Shown: positions 52,038 to 61,222, counted from the stretch's first letter. The stretch is 64,000 nt of DNA from Exiguobacterium sp. (GCF_020832205.1 NZ_JAFIFD010000024.1:1-64000); one strand, 5' to 3'. Program-made: numbers and translations. Notes: generated by a model not told the origin, from the letters alone.

Positions 52038-52796
52038 GTGAAATTATCAGGGAAGACAGCGCTTGTGACCGGTGCCGGTTCAGGGATGGGACTCGCCATC
52101 GCCAAGCTTTTCGCAAAAGAAGGGGCGCGCATCGTCGCCGTCGACATGAACGGGGATGCGGTCGAAGCGGCGGTGCGTGACATTAAGGATGCTGGCGGCG
52201 AAGCGGTCGCGGTCGCGGGGAACGTCACGAAGCAGGAAGACATCGACAAGATGGTTGAGACGGCAACGAATATGTTCGGCTCCCTCGACATCTTGGTCAA
52301 CAACGCCGGCATCATGGACAACTTCTTGACGGTCGGAGAAGTGACCGACGAAGTGTGGGACCGGGTCATCGCCGTCAACTTGACTGGACCGATGAAATTG
52401 GCCCGGGCCGCGATTCAGGTCATGGACAAGCAAGACTCGGGCGGAGTCATCATCAATAACGCCTCGGTCGGGGGGCTATTCGGGACGCGGGGCGGTGCTT
52501 CGTACGTCGCTTCGAAACATGCACTGATCGGATTGACGAAAAACATTGCCGCAACATACGGTACGTTCCATAAGATTCGGGCGAACGCGATTGCCCCGGG
52601 CGGTGTGAATACGAACATCGGCGCCACGATCACCGCACCGAGCGAACTCGGGATGCGGGCCATCCAAGGAGCAGGGGAGGCACCGATGGGCGAACCGGAA
52701 CAGATTGCCAAGGTCGCGCTCTTCCTCGCCTCGGATGATTCAAGTTTCGTCAACGGTGACGTGCTGAAAGCAGACGGCGGTTGGACCGCTCGCTAA
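52038..52796 (+). CDS. short-chain dehydrogenase/reductase
   Basis: 252 residues from a GTG, 8 bases after AAGGAGG. Classical SDR: TGAGSGMG cofactor loop, NNAGIMDN, catalytic Ser in INNASVGGLFG, Tyr-Lys in SYVASKHALIG, and the C-terminal FVNGDVLKADGGWT. The Asp after strand 2 (VAVDMNG) suggests an NAD preference. Closest style: glucose-1-dehydrogenase or 3-oxoacyl-ACP reductase-like. Its true substrate is not readable. Terminator after it. Confidence 0.88.
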   Translation: MKLSGKTALVTGAGSGMGLAIAKLFAKEGARIVAVDMNGDAVEAAVRDIKDAGGEAVAVAGNVTKQEDIDKMVETATNMFGSLDILVNNAGIMDNFLTVGEVTDEVWDRVIAVNLTGPMKLARAAIQVMDKQDSGGVIINNASVGGLFGTRGGASYVASKHALIGLTKNIAATYGTFHKIRANAIAPGGVNTNIGATITAPSELGMRAIQGAGEAPMGEPEQIAKVALFLASDDSSFVNGDVLKADGGWTAR

Positions 52797-52804
52797 CTAC
52801 AAAA

Positions 52805-52830
52805 ATAGCCGACTCATGTCGGCTTTTAGT
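52805..52830. terminator. bidirectional intrinsic terminator
   Basis: AGCCGAC-TCAT-GTCGGCT with TTTT on the plus side and A/T-rich sequence on the other; between convergent SDR and AraC genes. Confidence 0.8.
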
Positions 52831-53647
52831 TTGCCTTCTTTCCTTTACGGTAGGCAAGTGGCGTAACTTTATGTACTTTCTTAAACGTTTGGACGAAATG
52901 GCTGACGCTCGAATAGCCGAACTGGTCCGCGATCACGGCGACCGAATCAGACGTCTCCTTTAATCGACGCGCCGCCGCTTCCATCCGGACGTCACACGCA
53001 TATGAGAGCGGGGTCGTCTCACACCACTTCGTGAAATAGCGGCAACATTCCGCTCGGCTCAAGCCCCCCGCAGTGGCGATTTGCTCGAGAGTCAGACGAT
53101 GCGTGACGTGTGCATGGATATGAGCGAGCATCGCCGTCATCCGATCTTTCCCCGTCATGCGTGGAGGTTCCTCGCATTTTTGCTGTATCCAATAGCGCCA
53201 GAGGACGGTCGATTGGAGCGCGGCGTCGAGACAAGAGAACGGGGTATCGGATTTAACGGTCCGGGCTACCTTATCGATTGTATCAAGCACCGCCTTTTCG
53301 GGGCGATTTGTCGGTGTCAGCTGTTTCCTCGTCAGATGAGACGTGTTCATATAAGGCGTCACATACTGTTCCGCCAACGCCGGTGCGAACAAATCATACG
53401 GGTCGACCTTGATCTCCACGAGACGGGTCTCGTCGGTCCATCCGACGCGTCTCATCAATTGCCCCGGACCGACAAGGAGCCCCGTTCCCGTTTTGAGCCG
53501 GATCTTTTCCCCATTGAGCAACAAGTCGGCTCGACCTTGCCTGACGATGAACGCATGGAAATGCGTCGTCACGTCTAATCCGATCGTCGGCACCTGTTCG
53601 CCCGACCATTCTACATAAAGAATCGTTCCTGTATCGTTCAAACTCAT
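52826..53647 (-). CDS. AraC-family transcriptional regulator
   Basis: 273 residues from the ATG at 53647 (GAGG close upstream; a TTG two codons later fits better spacing). N-terminal cupin-like sensing domain (about 1-110: FHAFIVRQGRADLLLNGEKIRLKTGTGLLVGPGQ). C-terminal double HTH (about 175-273): VTHRLTLEQIATAGGLSRAECCRYFTKWCETTPLSYACDVRMEAAARRLKETSDSVAVIADQFGYSSVSHFVQTFKKVHKVTPLAYRK, all AraC hallmarks. The target is unknown; the SDR gene is convergent, so not obviously it. Confidence 0.88.
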   Translation of the reverse strand: MSLNDTGTILYVEWSGEQVPTIGLDVTTHFHAFIVRQGRADLLLNGEKIRLKTGTGLLVGPGQLMRRVGWTDETRLVEIKVDPYDLFAPALAEQYVTPYMNTSHLTRKQLTPTNRPEKAVLDTIDKVARTVKSDTPFSCLDAALQSTVLWRYWIQQKCEEPPRMTGKDRMTAMLAHIHAHVTHRLTLEQIATAGGLSRAECCRYFTKWCETTPLSYACDVRMEAAARRLKETSDSVAVIADQFGYSSVSHFVQTFKKVHKVTPLAYRKGKKAN

Positions 53648-53784
53648 CCACCTCAACAATAGAACATTTCTTTTGAATTTCCGCCGTCCTGATAATCTAT
53701 TTCCAGTTAAAAAGACGATGATTCTGACATTTCTGATCCATCCTCGCGAAAATGGACGAATCATGTTCCTTCTATATAATGGCG

Positions 53785-54045
53785 TTAAAAGATGAAGTAC
53801 GCCGTGATGCCTGCGTGAATCAAGATCGCAATCGGCACGCCGAGCCGAAAGGCTGGCTTCAACGTCTTGTGACGAAACAGCCGCATCGCCACATACGCGC
53901 CGAACGCCCCGCCGACCCATACCATCGTGAGCAACGTTTTTTCCGAAATACGCCACGAACCGGCTTTTGCCCGTCGTTTATCGAGAAAGAATGTCATAAA
54001 AGCTAGTAAATTAGTCACAATGTAATATAGCAGTAATAGTTCCAA
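53785..54045 (-). CDS. DUF1294 membrane protein
   Basis: 86 residues. Three spans; the conserved block FFLDKRRAKAGSWRISEKTLLTMVWVGGAFGAYVAMRLFRHKTLKPAFRLGVPI is the DUF1294 signature (DKxxAxxxxxRIxExxLLxxxxxGGxxGxxxGMxxFRHKTxK). The function is not known; some relatives are fused to cold-shock domains. Monocistronic, divergent from the LysM/3D gene. Confidence 0.87.
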   Translation of the reverse strand: MELLLLYYIVTNLLAFMTFFLDKRRAKAGSWRISEKTLLTMVWVGGAFGAYVAMRLFRHKTLKPAFRLGVPIAILIHAGITAYFIF

Positions 54046-54105
54046 AGACTATCCACCCCTTTCTTCTCCGTTCAGTATACCTCGAAACGGCTCAACAAAG
54101 CCATT

Positions 54106-54205
54106 TGTATCCGATTTGTAAGAAACTCACCCTTGACTTCGCACCAATAAAGTTCTGTAACTGAACTGATATCACTCTCATATCGCACTGTAACGGCGCT
54201 GAAAT
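54106..54205 (+). promoter_or_regulatory. candidate WalR-box array upstream of the LysM/3D gene
   Basis: Three TGTAAC-like direct repeats with 5-base gaps: TGTATC-N5-TGTAAG (54106-54122), TGTAAC-N5-TGATAT (54156-54172) and TGTAAC-N5-TGAAAT (54189-54205). The WalR consensus is TGTWAH-N5-TGTWAH. The last two are 33 bases apart, so on one face of the helix. Confidence 0.5.
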
Positions 54206-54253
54206 ATAGAGGTGTTACAGTTAGGGAGCGTTAGAAAAGGGAGGAATATTCTT

Positions 54254-55036
54254 ATGAAAAAACCACTATTGACACTAACGGCACTCGCTGGCCTTAGTTT
54301 AGGAGTCGCTGCTCCAGCTTCGGCAGCATCAACACACACAGTTCAGTCTGGAGATACATTGTATCGTATCGCCGTGAACAACAACGTCTCTGTAAACGAC
54401 ATTAAACAAGCGAACGGCTTAAACTCAAATATGATCTACCCGAACCAAGTATTGAAACTTGGCAAGGCAGAAGCAAAAGCTTCGAACTCATCTAATACGT
54501 ATACAGTTAAATCAGGCGACACGTTGTATCGAATCGCGACTAACAACGGCGTCACTGTCAACCAATTGATGACTTGGAACGGTCTCTCATCGGATCTTAT
54601 CTTCCCAGGTCAACAATTCGCGGTGAAAGGCGCAGCCGCTGCATCAGTAGCGAATAACGCCCCTGCAGCGAAACCAAAAGCTTCAACATCTACACCTGTG
54701 ACGAAACAGTCTACGTCGACAACGCAAACTCAAGCTCCGGCTTCGGGTAAGACGATGACAGTTGAAGCCACAGCTTATACACCATACTGTGCAGGATGCT
54801 CAGGTATCACAGCAACAGGAATCGACGTCCGTTCAAACCCGAACCAAAAAGTCATCGCGGTTGACCCTTCAGTCATCCCGCTCGGCTCTAAAGTTTATGT
54901 TGAAGGTTACGGCGAAGCCATCGCTGGAGACACTGGCGGCGCAATCAAAGGGAACAAAATCGATCTCTTGATGCCGACACAAGAACAAGCGATCCAATTT
55001 GGTCGTCAATCTGTCAAAATCACAGTATTAAACTAA
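54254..55036 (+). CDS. LysM-LysM-3D cell-wall protein (YocH-like)
   Basis: 260 residues, RBS AGGGAGG. Signal peptide MKKPLLTLTALAGLSLGVAAPASA. Two LysM domains (HTVQSGDTLYRIAVNNNVSVNDIKQANGL and YTVKSGDTLYRIATNNGVTVNQLMTWNGL), a Ser/Thr/Ala linker, and a 3D domain (AYTPYCAGCSGITATGIDV, IAVDPSVIPLGSKVYVEGYGEAIAGDTGGAIKGNKIDLL) with the three conserved Asp. The 3D domain is a lytic murein-hydrolase-like fold; YocH is a WalRK-controlled wall protein. Extracellular, bound to peptidoglycan. Confidence 0.93.
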   Translation: MKKPLLTLTALAGLSLGVAAPASAASTHTVQSGDTLYRIAVNNNVSVNDIKQANGLNSNMIYPNQVLKLGKAEAKASNSSNTYTVKSGDTLYRIATNNGVTVNQLMTWNGLSSDLIFPGQQFAVKGAAAASVANNAPAAKPKASTSTPVTKQSTSTTQTQAPASGKTMTVEATAYTPYCAGCSGITATGIDVRSNPNQKVIAVDPSVIPLGSKVYVEGYGEAIAGDTGGAIKGNKIDLLMPTQEQAIQFGRQSVKITVLN

Positions 55037-55050
55037 TTCGTACGACCCCA

Positions 55051-55077
55051 AAAACACCGCATACGCGGTGTTTTTTT
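55051..55077 (+). terminator. intrinsic terminator
   Basis: AACACCGC-ATAC-GCGGTGTT followed by a T-run. Confidence 0.9.
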
Positions 55078-55132
55078 GTGTCTTCATCTTTGACGATGGC
55101 GGGTAAACAACAGGAAAGGGAAGGTGAATCAA

Positions 55133-56599
55133 ATGCTGACGACAGAAATCATCTTAAGCGTGCTCGGGATGATCTTGATCATTCTGAACATGATATTCGC
55201 CATCACCATCATCTTTTTCGAACGACGCGACATCGGCTCGACGTGGGCCTGGCTTCTCGTCTTGTTCTTTTTGCCGCTCGTCGGCTTCTTCATCTATATC
55301 TTCTTCGGACGCTTGATCAAGTCGAACAATTTTTATCAAGTCGATGAAGAACGACGGATCGAATACGCTCATCACGTCCAACAACAGCTCGACGAACTAG
55401 ACGCAAGGCAAGACTTGTTCACGAGCGATCCGCTCCTATCGAAGTACCGGCGCCTCGCCCGTCTGAACTTGCTGTCGACGAACGCCCTCGTGACGTATCA
55501 TAACGCCATTCAAGTCATTCATGATGGGGAGCAGAAGTTTGAGGCATTGTTTCATGATATCGATGCGGCAACGAGCGAAATCAACATCCAATACTACATC
55601 ATCCAAAACGATTCGCTCGGCCAAGCGCTCATCGCTGCTCTCACGGAGCGGGCGAAGCAAGGTGTCCGTGTCCGTCTCTTGTATGACGCGGTCGGATCCC
55701 GTGGCTTGCGGCGGCATCATTTCAAAGAGCTGCTCGCCCATGGAGGTGAAGTGAAATCGTTCTTTCCGTCACGGCTTGGCATCAACTTCCGTGTCAACAA
55801 CCGGAACCACCGCAAGTTGTGTGTCATCGATGGCGAAATCGGCTATATCGGTGGCTTCAATGTCGGTAATGAGTATTTAGGGACGAATCGACAGTTCGGC
55901 TATTGGCGCGACGTTCACTTGCGCATCCGAGGTGAAGCCGTGCGCGAGCTGCTCGAACGTTTCCTGCTCGACTGGAACCGCTCCGTCCCGACAAAGCAGA
56001 AGACGGAGAAAGAAGCGTTCGTCTGGCCGCAAGGGACGCTTGACACATTCGCTGCACCGGTCCAAATCGTCACGTCGGGCCCGAATTCGACGACCGAGCA
56101 TTTGAAAAACATGCTCGTCAAAATGATCACCGAGGCGAAAGACGCCATCTATATCCAAACCCCTTACTTCATCCCTGACGCGAGTTTCCTTGATGCGTGT
56201 CGAATCGCGCTCATGTCCGGGACAAAGATCCATTTGATGATCCCGAACAAACCGGACCATATGTTTGTCTACTGGGCGACGTACGCCAACGCGGCCGAAC
56301 TCGTCCGTTACGGCGCTGACGTCTACACGTATGAGAAAGGGTTTTTGCACGCGAAGACGCTCGTCATCGATCATGAGGTCGCCTCGATCGGGACGACGAA
56401 CATCGACGCCCGAAGTTTTCATTTGAATTTCGAGATTTCGGCCCTCGTCTATGATGAGACGGTCGCCCGTTCTGTCATCGAGGCGTTCGAGCGTGATACG
56501 GCATGCGCCGAACGATTGACGATCGAGCGCTACGAGACGCGGACGAAATGGATTCGCTTCAAAGAGAGCGTATCCCGGTTGCTCAGCCCGATCTTATAA
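55133..56599 (+). CDS. cls: cardiolipin synthase
   Basis: 488 residues from the ATG at 55133 (RBS GGAAGGTG). Two N-terminal spans with the PLDc_N motif (RRDIGSTWAWLLVLFFLPLVGFFIYIFFGR), then two PLD domains: HRKLCVIDGEIGYIGGFNVG (HKD1) and HAKTLVIDHEVASIGTTNIDARSFHLNFE (HKD2). Joins two phosphatidylglycerol molecules into cardiolipin and glycerol at the membrane. Stand-alone, with a terminator. Length and domain order match Bacillus ClsA. Confidence 0.95.
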   Translation: MLTTEIILSVLGMILIILNMIFAITIIFFERRDIGSTWAWLLVLFFLPLVGFFIYIFFGRLIKSNNFYQVDEERRIEYAHHVQQQLDELDARQDLFTSDPLLSKYRRLARLNLLSTNALVTYHNAIQVIHDGEQKFEALFHDIDAATSEINIQYYIIQNDSLGQALIAALTERAKQGVRVRLLYDAVGSRGLRRHHFKELLAHGGEVKSFFPSRLGINFRVNNRNHRKLCVIDGEIGYIGGFNVGNEYLGTNRQFGYWRDVHLRIRGEAVRELLERFLLDWNRSVPTKQKTEKEAFVWPQGTLDTFAAPVQIVTSGPNSTTEHLKNMLVKMITEAKDAIYIQTPYFIPDASFLDACRIALMSGTKIHLMIPNKPDHMFVYWATYANAAELVRYGADVYTYEKGFLHAKTLVIDHEVASIGTTNIDARSFHLNFEISALVYDETVARSVIEAFERDTACAERLTIERYETRTKWIRFKESVSRLLSPIL

Positions 56600-56602
56600 G
56601 AA

Positions 56603-56640
56603 AAGACCAGCGCTGGACCCTTCAAGGTCGCGCTGGTCTT
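56603..56640. terminator. bidirectional intrinsic terminator
   Basis: AAGACCAGCGC pairs with GCGCTGGTCTT, with extra pairing GGACC/GGTC inside. Between convergent cls and the MoxR operon. Confidence 0.85.
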
Positions 56641-57616
56641 ATTGTTTGAGCACTTTTTTGACATGTTGCTCGAACGCTTCGACAATCGGGTTCGGGGCAT
56701 CCTTCTCCCCGTATTCGGCCGCCTCGAGCCAAGAGGCAAAGAGCGGGGCGTCGGTGAACCGGATGCGTGTCAGCCAATCATGCGCCGTCTCTTCTCGATG
56801 ACGCGGATGAGCCTTCTCGAGCCGTCGCCCGGCATCGAGTAACCGGACATGCTTCGGTGTCCGCACGGCACGTGACGACCGCATGTGCGGCGTATGGGTC
56901 CGTCTTGGTACGACCGCGTCTTCTTGTACCTCGTTCCGCTTTCGCACATAGAAGAACAAAGCGAGACCCGCGACCAGTAAGAAAATGAAGAATCCGAGGA
57001 AGAGCATCGTCTGATTCGACGCCGTCTCGAAGAACGTCTCATTCGTCATCGTCTCCGCATCGAGGTTCGGGTTGTCCGGCACCATGAAGCGGTTCACCCG
57101 GTCCGACGGGTCGAGCGTGATGCCGTCGAACCAACCGCCAAGCCACATGAGGAACGGACTGACCCATGCGACCAAGTCCCCGAACAAGAGCTCTTTCACC
57201 GTACGGAGAAGCAAGGCGAGGACGAGACCGACGGTGAGCCCGATGAAGAGCATCGACAACATCCGTTTGTAGTCACGTCGGTAATAGAGGCTCCGTTGCC
57301 AGAACAAGAACAGGAACGGAAACGCAATCATCGCGAGCGGCTGCGACGCCGGCGGGAACAACCAATCGGCGATAAGGAACAGAACGCTCGCGATCGCGTA
57401 GCGGTCCGTCCAGTCGAGCGTCCGGATGAAGGCATGGACGTATGTGAACAAGAGCAACGTGATGCTCATCTCATAGGAAAAGAAAAGCGCCGCGACGCTT
57501 AACGCTGTCTGAGCCCCAAGTTGCCAATTGCGCGGCAGACGGAGGGTGAAGAGATAGACGAGCGGGAAGACGTGACCGACATAGAAGGCGGCAAATACCC
57601 ACCACAACAGTTTCAT
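56639..57616 (-). CDS. multi-span membrane protein with DUF4129-like tail
   Basis: 325 residues. Six or so spans in the N-terminal 150 residues, one near 205-225, and a cytoplasmic C-terminal domain with HVRLLDAGRRLEKAHPRHREETAHDWLTRIRFTDAPLFASWLEAAEYGE. The tail is the DUF4129-type module that appears in MoxR operons. It overlaps the DUF58 gene (57613-57616), so the three genes are coupled. Compared with the paralogue at 36897 it has many more spans. No transglutaminase domain is present. Confidence 0.72.
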   Translation of the reverse strand: MKLLWWVFAAFYVGHVFPLVYLFTLRLPRNWQLGAQTALSVAALFFSYEMSITLLLFTYVHAFIRTLDWTDRYAIASVLFLIADWLFPPASQPLAMIAFPFLFLFWQRSLYYRRDYKRMLSMLFIGLTVGLVLALLLRTVKELLFGDLVAWVSPFLMWLGGWFDGITLDPSDRVNRFMVPDNPNLDAETMTNETFFETASNQTMLFLGFFIFLLVAGLALFFYVRKRNEVQEDAVVPRRTHTPHMRSSRAVRTPKHVRLLDAGRRLEKAHPRHREETAHDWLTRIRFTDAPLFASWLEAAEYGEKDAPNPIVEAFEQHVKKVLKQ

Positions 57617-58641
57617 CGTCCGTCACCTCCAAGGCGAAGAATCGACTGGCTGCCCCCGTACTTCGCGACTTTCCGTTCGAACAACGACCGCGCGAGCGGG
57701 AAGTCACGCTCTGATAGACAAGCGAGCGTTGTCATCACTTTGCGGAAATGGGTCTCACCGCTTCCCGGGGCAAGGTCGTACGTGATGCCGTCTTTTGTGA
57801 GCGTCGGCACGATGAGTCCGTAGCTCGCGTTCTCTTTCTCGAAGTCGCGGCATAATGCGGCTGCCTGTGAGATCAACCGCTCCATCTGATGGGTGAGGGC
57901 GCGCCCGTCTTTCGTCAGCAAGTCGAGGACGACGACGTACTCGTTCGCCTGGACGGGTTGCTCGGTCCGGGCGAGCAGTTCCCCCGTCTTCGCGTACGCT
58001 GACCAGTATAGTTGTCGCATCGGCTGTCCGTGGTACGGCGCCACCGATTGGAACGTCTCCGGGTCGCGATAAGCACTATGACGTACCATCTCTTCTCCCG
58101 GTAACGTCGGAGGTCGTTTCGGGATCGGATATGGCAAAAAGTCTGGAAAGACGTAACCGATCCGTTCGAGCGGTTCTTCTTTATAGAGCGAGAACATGCG
58201 GAGCGGGTCGCGAATCTCCATGCCGATCGCTTCGATCCGAATCGGTCCGCGTTTGATTGCCTTTAGCGGCAACGTATACCCGACTTCCGCTTCCCGGCCG
58301 ACATAGTTCTCTTGGCGCCAAAACGCGTGGTCCTCCGAATCGACGGTCGGATGCAGGTAACCCGACAACCGGACGACGCCGAGCGGCACCGGCGCCGTCG
58401 ACAGCAAGTTGATCGTATACGTCTCCTCGTCCCCCGGGAACAGCTTCAACTCATCGGTCACGTCGACATGCACATGATCGGCGAGACGGAACAACAGCTC
58501 CGGCATGATGAGCGCATACAGGCTGAAGCCGAGAATCGCACTCGCGAGGAAGACGTTGCCGTACAGAGCGATGAACACCCCGACGACGAACAAGAGCCAC
58601 ATATACCCGGACTCGAGGTAGCGAGGGCTGACGAGTTGCAT
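57613..58641 (-). CDS. DUF58 domain protein (second MoxR module)
   Basis: 342 residues from the ATG at 58641 (RBS AGAGGTG), one base after the MoxR stop. Two spans (about 12-45), then a beta-rich region and the DUF58 segment RDPETFQSVAPYHGQPMRQLYWSAYAKTGELLARTEQPVQANEYVVVLDLLTKDG. As in other DUF58 proteins the D-x-L/S vWA-like strand follows R-x-x-E. It works with the MoxR ATPase. Paralogous to the gene at 38653. Confidence 0.85.
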   Translation of the reverse strand: MQLVSPRYLESGYMWLLFVVGVFIALYGNVFLASAILGFSLYALIMPELLFRLADHVHVDVTDELKLFPGDEETYTINLLSTAPVPLGVVRLSGYLHPTVDSEDHAFWRQENYVGREAEVGYTLPLKAIKRGPIRIEAIGMEIRDPLRMFSLYKEEPLERIGYVFPDFLPYPIPKRPPTLPGEEMVRHSAYRDPETFQSVAPYHGQPMRQLYWSAYAKTGELLARTEQPVQANEYVVVLDLLTKDGRALTHQMERLISQAAALCRDFEKENASYGLIVPTLTKDGITYDLAPGSGETHFRKVMTTLACLSERDFPLARSLFERKVAKYGGSQSILRLGGDGR

Positions 58642-58642
58642 G

Positions 58643-59551
58643 TCACACCTCTGATGGGACCGCGATGGTCTCAAGAACAGACTTGATGAGTTTTGCCGGT
58701 TTCGTCTTGAGCGACGCCTCGACCGTCAGTACGACACGGTGGCCAAGAATCGGCAAGGCGAGCGCCCGAATGTCTTCCGGTGACACGTAATCGCGTCCGT
58801 CCATGAAAGCGTGGGCCCGTGCTGCCATCGTATAGGCAAGCGTCGCACGCGGGCTCGGACCGACCTCGATGTCCCGGTGATGGCGTAGCGCCTCGACGAA
58901 ATCGAGGAGATAATCCTCTATCGCCTCGTGGAACGTCACGTCACGGACCGCTTGTTGCATCTTGGCGAGTTCGTCTTGTTTCAGCGTGAACGGCGCCGCA
59001 CTCAAATGTTCGTTCCGAAGCAGTCGACGTTCCGATTCACGAGATAACGGTGCGAGCGACAGTTTGAACAAGAAACGGTCAAGTTGGGCTTGTGGGAGCG
59101 GGAACGTGCCTTGCCCGTCGAACGGGTTTTGCGTCGCGATGACGAAAAACGGGTCCGGTAGACGGAGTGAGACTTCCCCGAGTGTCACTTGGCGTTCCTG
59201 CATCGCCTCAAGGAGTGCGGATTGCGTCCGTGGCGTCGTCCGGTTGATCTCATCGACGAGCAAGATCGATGTGAAGATTGGTCCAGTCCGGCGCTCGAAT
59301 GAACCGGTCGTCGGATTGAACAGCTCCATCCCTAAAATATCGCTCGGAAGCGTGTCCGGCGTACATTGCACCCGTTGGAAGGCAGCAGACACGGAAGAGG
59401 CGAGACTCCGTGCGAGCGTCGTCTTCCCGGTCCCCGGCCGGTCTTCAAGCAGTACGTGTCCGCCAGAAAGGAGGGCGATCGTCGACAGCTTGATGGCTTT
59501 CGACTGTCCGATCACCTGGTCGTTCAAATATGTGGTCCATGGTTGTATCAT
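58643..59551 (-). CDS. MoxR-family AAA+ ATPase (second copy)
   Basis: 302 residues from the ATG at 59551 (RBS GGGGGAA). Walker A EDRPGTGKTTLARSLA, Walker B ILLVDEINRTTPRTQSALLEAMQERQVTLG, sensor FVIATQNPFDGQGTFPLPQAQLDRF and PSPRATLAYTMAARAHAF. Belongs to the same MoxR/AAA_3 family as the gene at 37727, but the flanking gene order is reversed relative to it (MoxR first here). Chaperone-type activity for a client that is unknown. Confidence 0.92.
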   Translation of the reverse strand: MIQPWTTYLNDQVIGQSKAIKLSTIALLSGGHVLLEDRPGTGKTTLARSLASSVSAAFQRVQCTPDTLPSDILGMELFNPTTGSFERRTGPIFTSILLVDEINRTTPRTQSALLEAMQERQVTLGEVSLRLPDPFFVIATQNPFDGQGTFPLPQAQLDRFLFKLSLAPLSRESERRLLRNEHLSAAPFTLKQDELAKMQQAVRDVTFHEAIEDYLLDFVEALRHHRDIEVGPSPRATLAYTMAARAHAFMDGRDYVSPEDIRALALPILGHRVVLTVEASLKTKPAKLIKSVLETIAVPSEV

Positions 59552-59620
59552 TTTAGTTCCCCCGTCTTTTTCTGAATATTTAAGAAAATCATAGCACATT
59601 AAAACGCTCGTATGATACGA

Positions 59621-59653
59621 AAAGAAAAAACGATGACGGCAGCGTCATCGTTT
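59621..59653 (-). terminator. intrinsic terminator
   Basis: CGATGACG pairs with CGTCATCG, with AAA/TTT flanks extending the stem, followed by T-rich sequence on the minus strand. Overlaps the permease stop. Confidence 0.85.
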
Positions 59654-60340
59654 CGGTGAATCCAAGTAGCGTTCAAAATGCCGTTCGAGCCAGTCTTGGA
59701 AGAACGACATGAACGTGCAGATGCCCCAATAGATGAGGGCGACGACCAAATAGACCGTCATGTAATCGAACTCGCGGCCCCCGACGATCTTCGCCTTGTT
59801 GAAGATCTCAGGGACGGTGATCATGGCCGCGAGCGAGCTCGCTTTGATCAAGTCGAGAAACACGTTCGAGAGCGGGGGGAGCGCGATCCGTGTCGCTTGT
59901 GGCAAGATGACCCCTTTGAGCGTCAGCCACTTGTTCATCCCGAGCGAGCGGGCCGCTTCGACCTGTCCGTTATCCACTGCCCGAATCGAGGCCCGGATGA
60001 TCTCGGCGATATAGGCGGCCGAGTTCAAACTGAACCCGATGATCGCCGCCGTCAACGCCGCAAACTGAATCCCGATGAACGGGAATCCGGAATATAAGAT
60101 AAACAAAATGATCAGAATCGGGACACCGCGCATGAACGAGATATAAAACGTCGACGGGAAGCGCAACAAACGCGACGGTGACAGCTTACCGAGGGCAAGG
60201 ATGAGCCCGAGCACGAGTCCGAAGAACATGCTGACGAATGAGATCCATAGCGTGTTCGGCAGTCCTCCGAGAAGATACGGGAACGAGCGGATGGCCAAGT
60301 CGGCGTCAAAGATCGCCTCCCATTTCACTCCTTCGAACAT
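59645..60340 (-). CDS. amino acid ABC transporter permease (HisM/TcyB-like)
   Basis: 231 residues. Polar amino-acid permease (HEQRo) family: five spans, the EAA motif EAARSLGMNKWLTLKGVILPQA (about 130-151), plus RGVPILIILFILYSGFPFIGI and NSAAYIAEIIRASI. Very similar in layout to B. subtilis TcyB (cystine). It starts 2 bases after the binding protein stop. No ATPase gene follows; the operon ends at a terminator inside its stop. Confidence 0.9.
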   Translation of the reverse strand: MFEGVKWEAIFDADLAIRSFPYLLGGLPNTLWISFVSMFFGLVLGLILALGKLSPSRLLRFPSTFYISFMRGVPILIILFILYSGFPFIGIQFAALTAAIIGFSLNSAAYIAEIIRASIRAVDNGQVEAARSLGMNKWLTLKGVILPQATRIALPPLSNVFLDLIKASSLAAMITVPEIFNKAKIVGGREFDYMTVYLVVALIYWGICTFMSFFQDWLERHFERYLDSPKR

Positions 60341-60342
60341 GC

Positions 60343-61191
60343 TCAGTCCAATTCGACGATCGTCGCATCGACGTCCGGCTCGACCGAGACGTCCGCGCCG
60401 TTATAGAACTTCTCCGACAATTCTTTCACCGTACCGTCCTCAAGCATCTCAGCGAGAACGCGGTCGATGTTTTGTTGCAACTCATCGTTCTCTTTCGCCA
60501 TGAGGAACGCGACTTCTTGCGGGTTGTAGGCGATATCCGGGTGGATGGCGATATCAAACTCCGGGAAGAAGGCTAGGGCGAGCGTCTGCAAGTAGTAGTC
60601 GTTCAAGATGACATCGGTCCGCCCCGTCGAGACGTCACGAAGATACTGGTCGTTCGTCGCGTTATCATAGATCACTTCTTCTGCTCCGTACTGACGGGCC
60701 ACTTCCATGAAGACGGTCGTCGCTTCACCAGCGGCTCTCTTGCCTTTCAAGTCCTCGAGCGAGTCGATGCCTGAGAGGTCACTCTTTCGGACGATGGCCG
60801 TCCCGTACGTGTACTTATAAGGCGTCGAGAACGCGAACTTTTCTTTCCGGTCTTCTGTGACCGAAATATCGTTCGCCGCGACGTCGACTTGCCCGTTTTG
60901 AACGCTCGTCAACATGTTGTCAAACGCCATCTCTTTGAATTGAACCTCGAGGTCAAGCCGTTGCCCGATCTCTTTCATCAACTCGACATCGAATCCTGTC
61001 AACTCGTCGCTCTCTTCAGCCCGGAACGAAGCAGGGTAGAGCGTGCCGGCCGTACCGACCGTAAGTGTACCTTCTTCTTTGATCTCGTCCCAGCGCGAAG
61101 TCTCGGCCTGATCGGTGCTAGAATCACCACACGCCGCGAGCGGGACAGCGAGTAATAGGGATGCTGCCAAACCTTTTGTCATACGTTTCAT
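60343..61191 (-). CDS. amino acid ABC transporter substrate-binding lipoprotein
   Basis: 282 residues, RBS GGAGGA. Lipobox LAACGDSS (Cys about residue 21). SBP_bac_3 fold: EGTLTVGTAGTLYPASFRAEESDELTGFDVELMKEIGQRLDLEVQFKEMAFDNML, TDVILNDYYLQ and NPQEVAFLMAKENDELQ. Similar to the TcyA/FliY cystine or polar amino-acid binding proteins. Attached outside the membrane; works with the downstream permease and an ATPase encoded elsewhere. Confidence 0.92.
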   Translation of the reverse strand: MKRMTKGLAASLLLAVPLAACGDSSTDQAETSRWDEIKEEGTLTVGTAGTLYPASFRAEESDELTGFDVELMKEIGQRLDLEVQFKEMAFDNMLTSVQNGQVDVAANDISVTEDRKEKFAFSTPYKYTYGTAIVRKSDLSGIDSLEDLKGKRAAGEATTVFMEVARQYGAEEVIYDNATNDQYLRDVSTGRTDVILNDYYLQTLALAFFPEFDIAIHPDIAYNPQEVAFLMAKENDELQQNIDRVLAEMLEDGTVKELSEKFYNGADVSVEPDVDATIVELD

Positions 61192-61222
61192 TCAAGTTCC
61201 TCCTTAAGTTATCATCTGTCTA

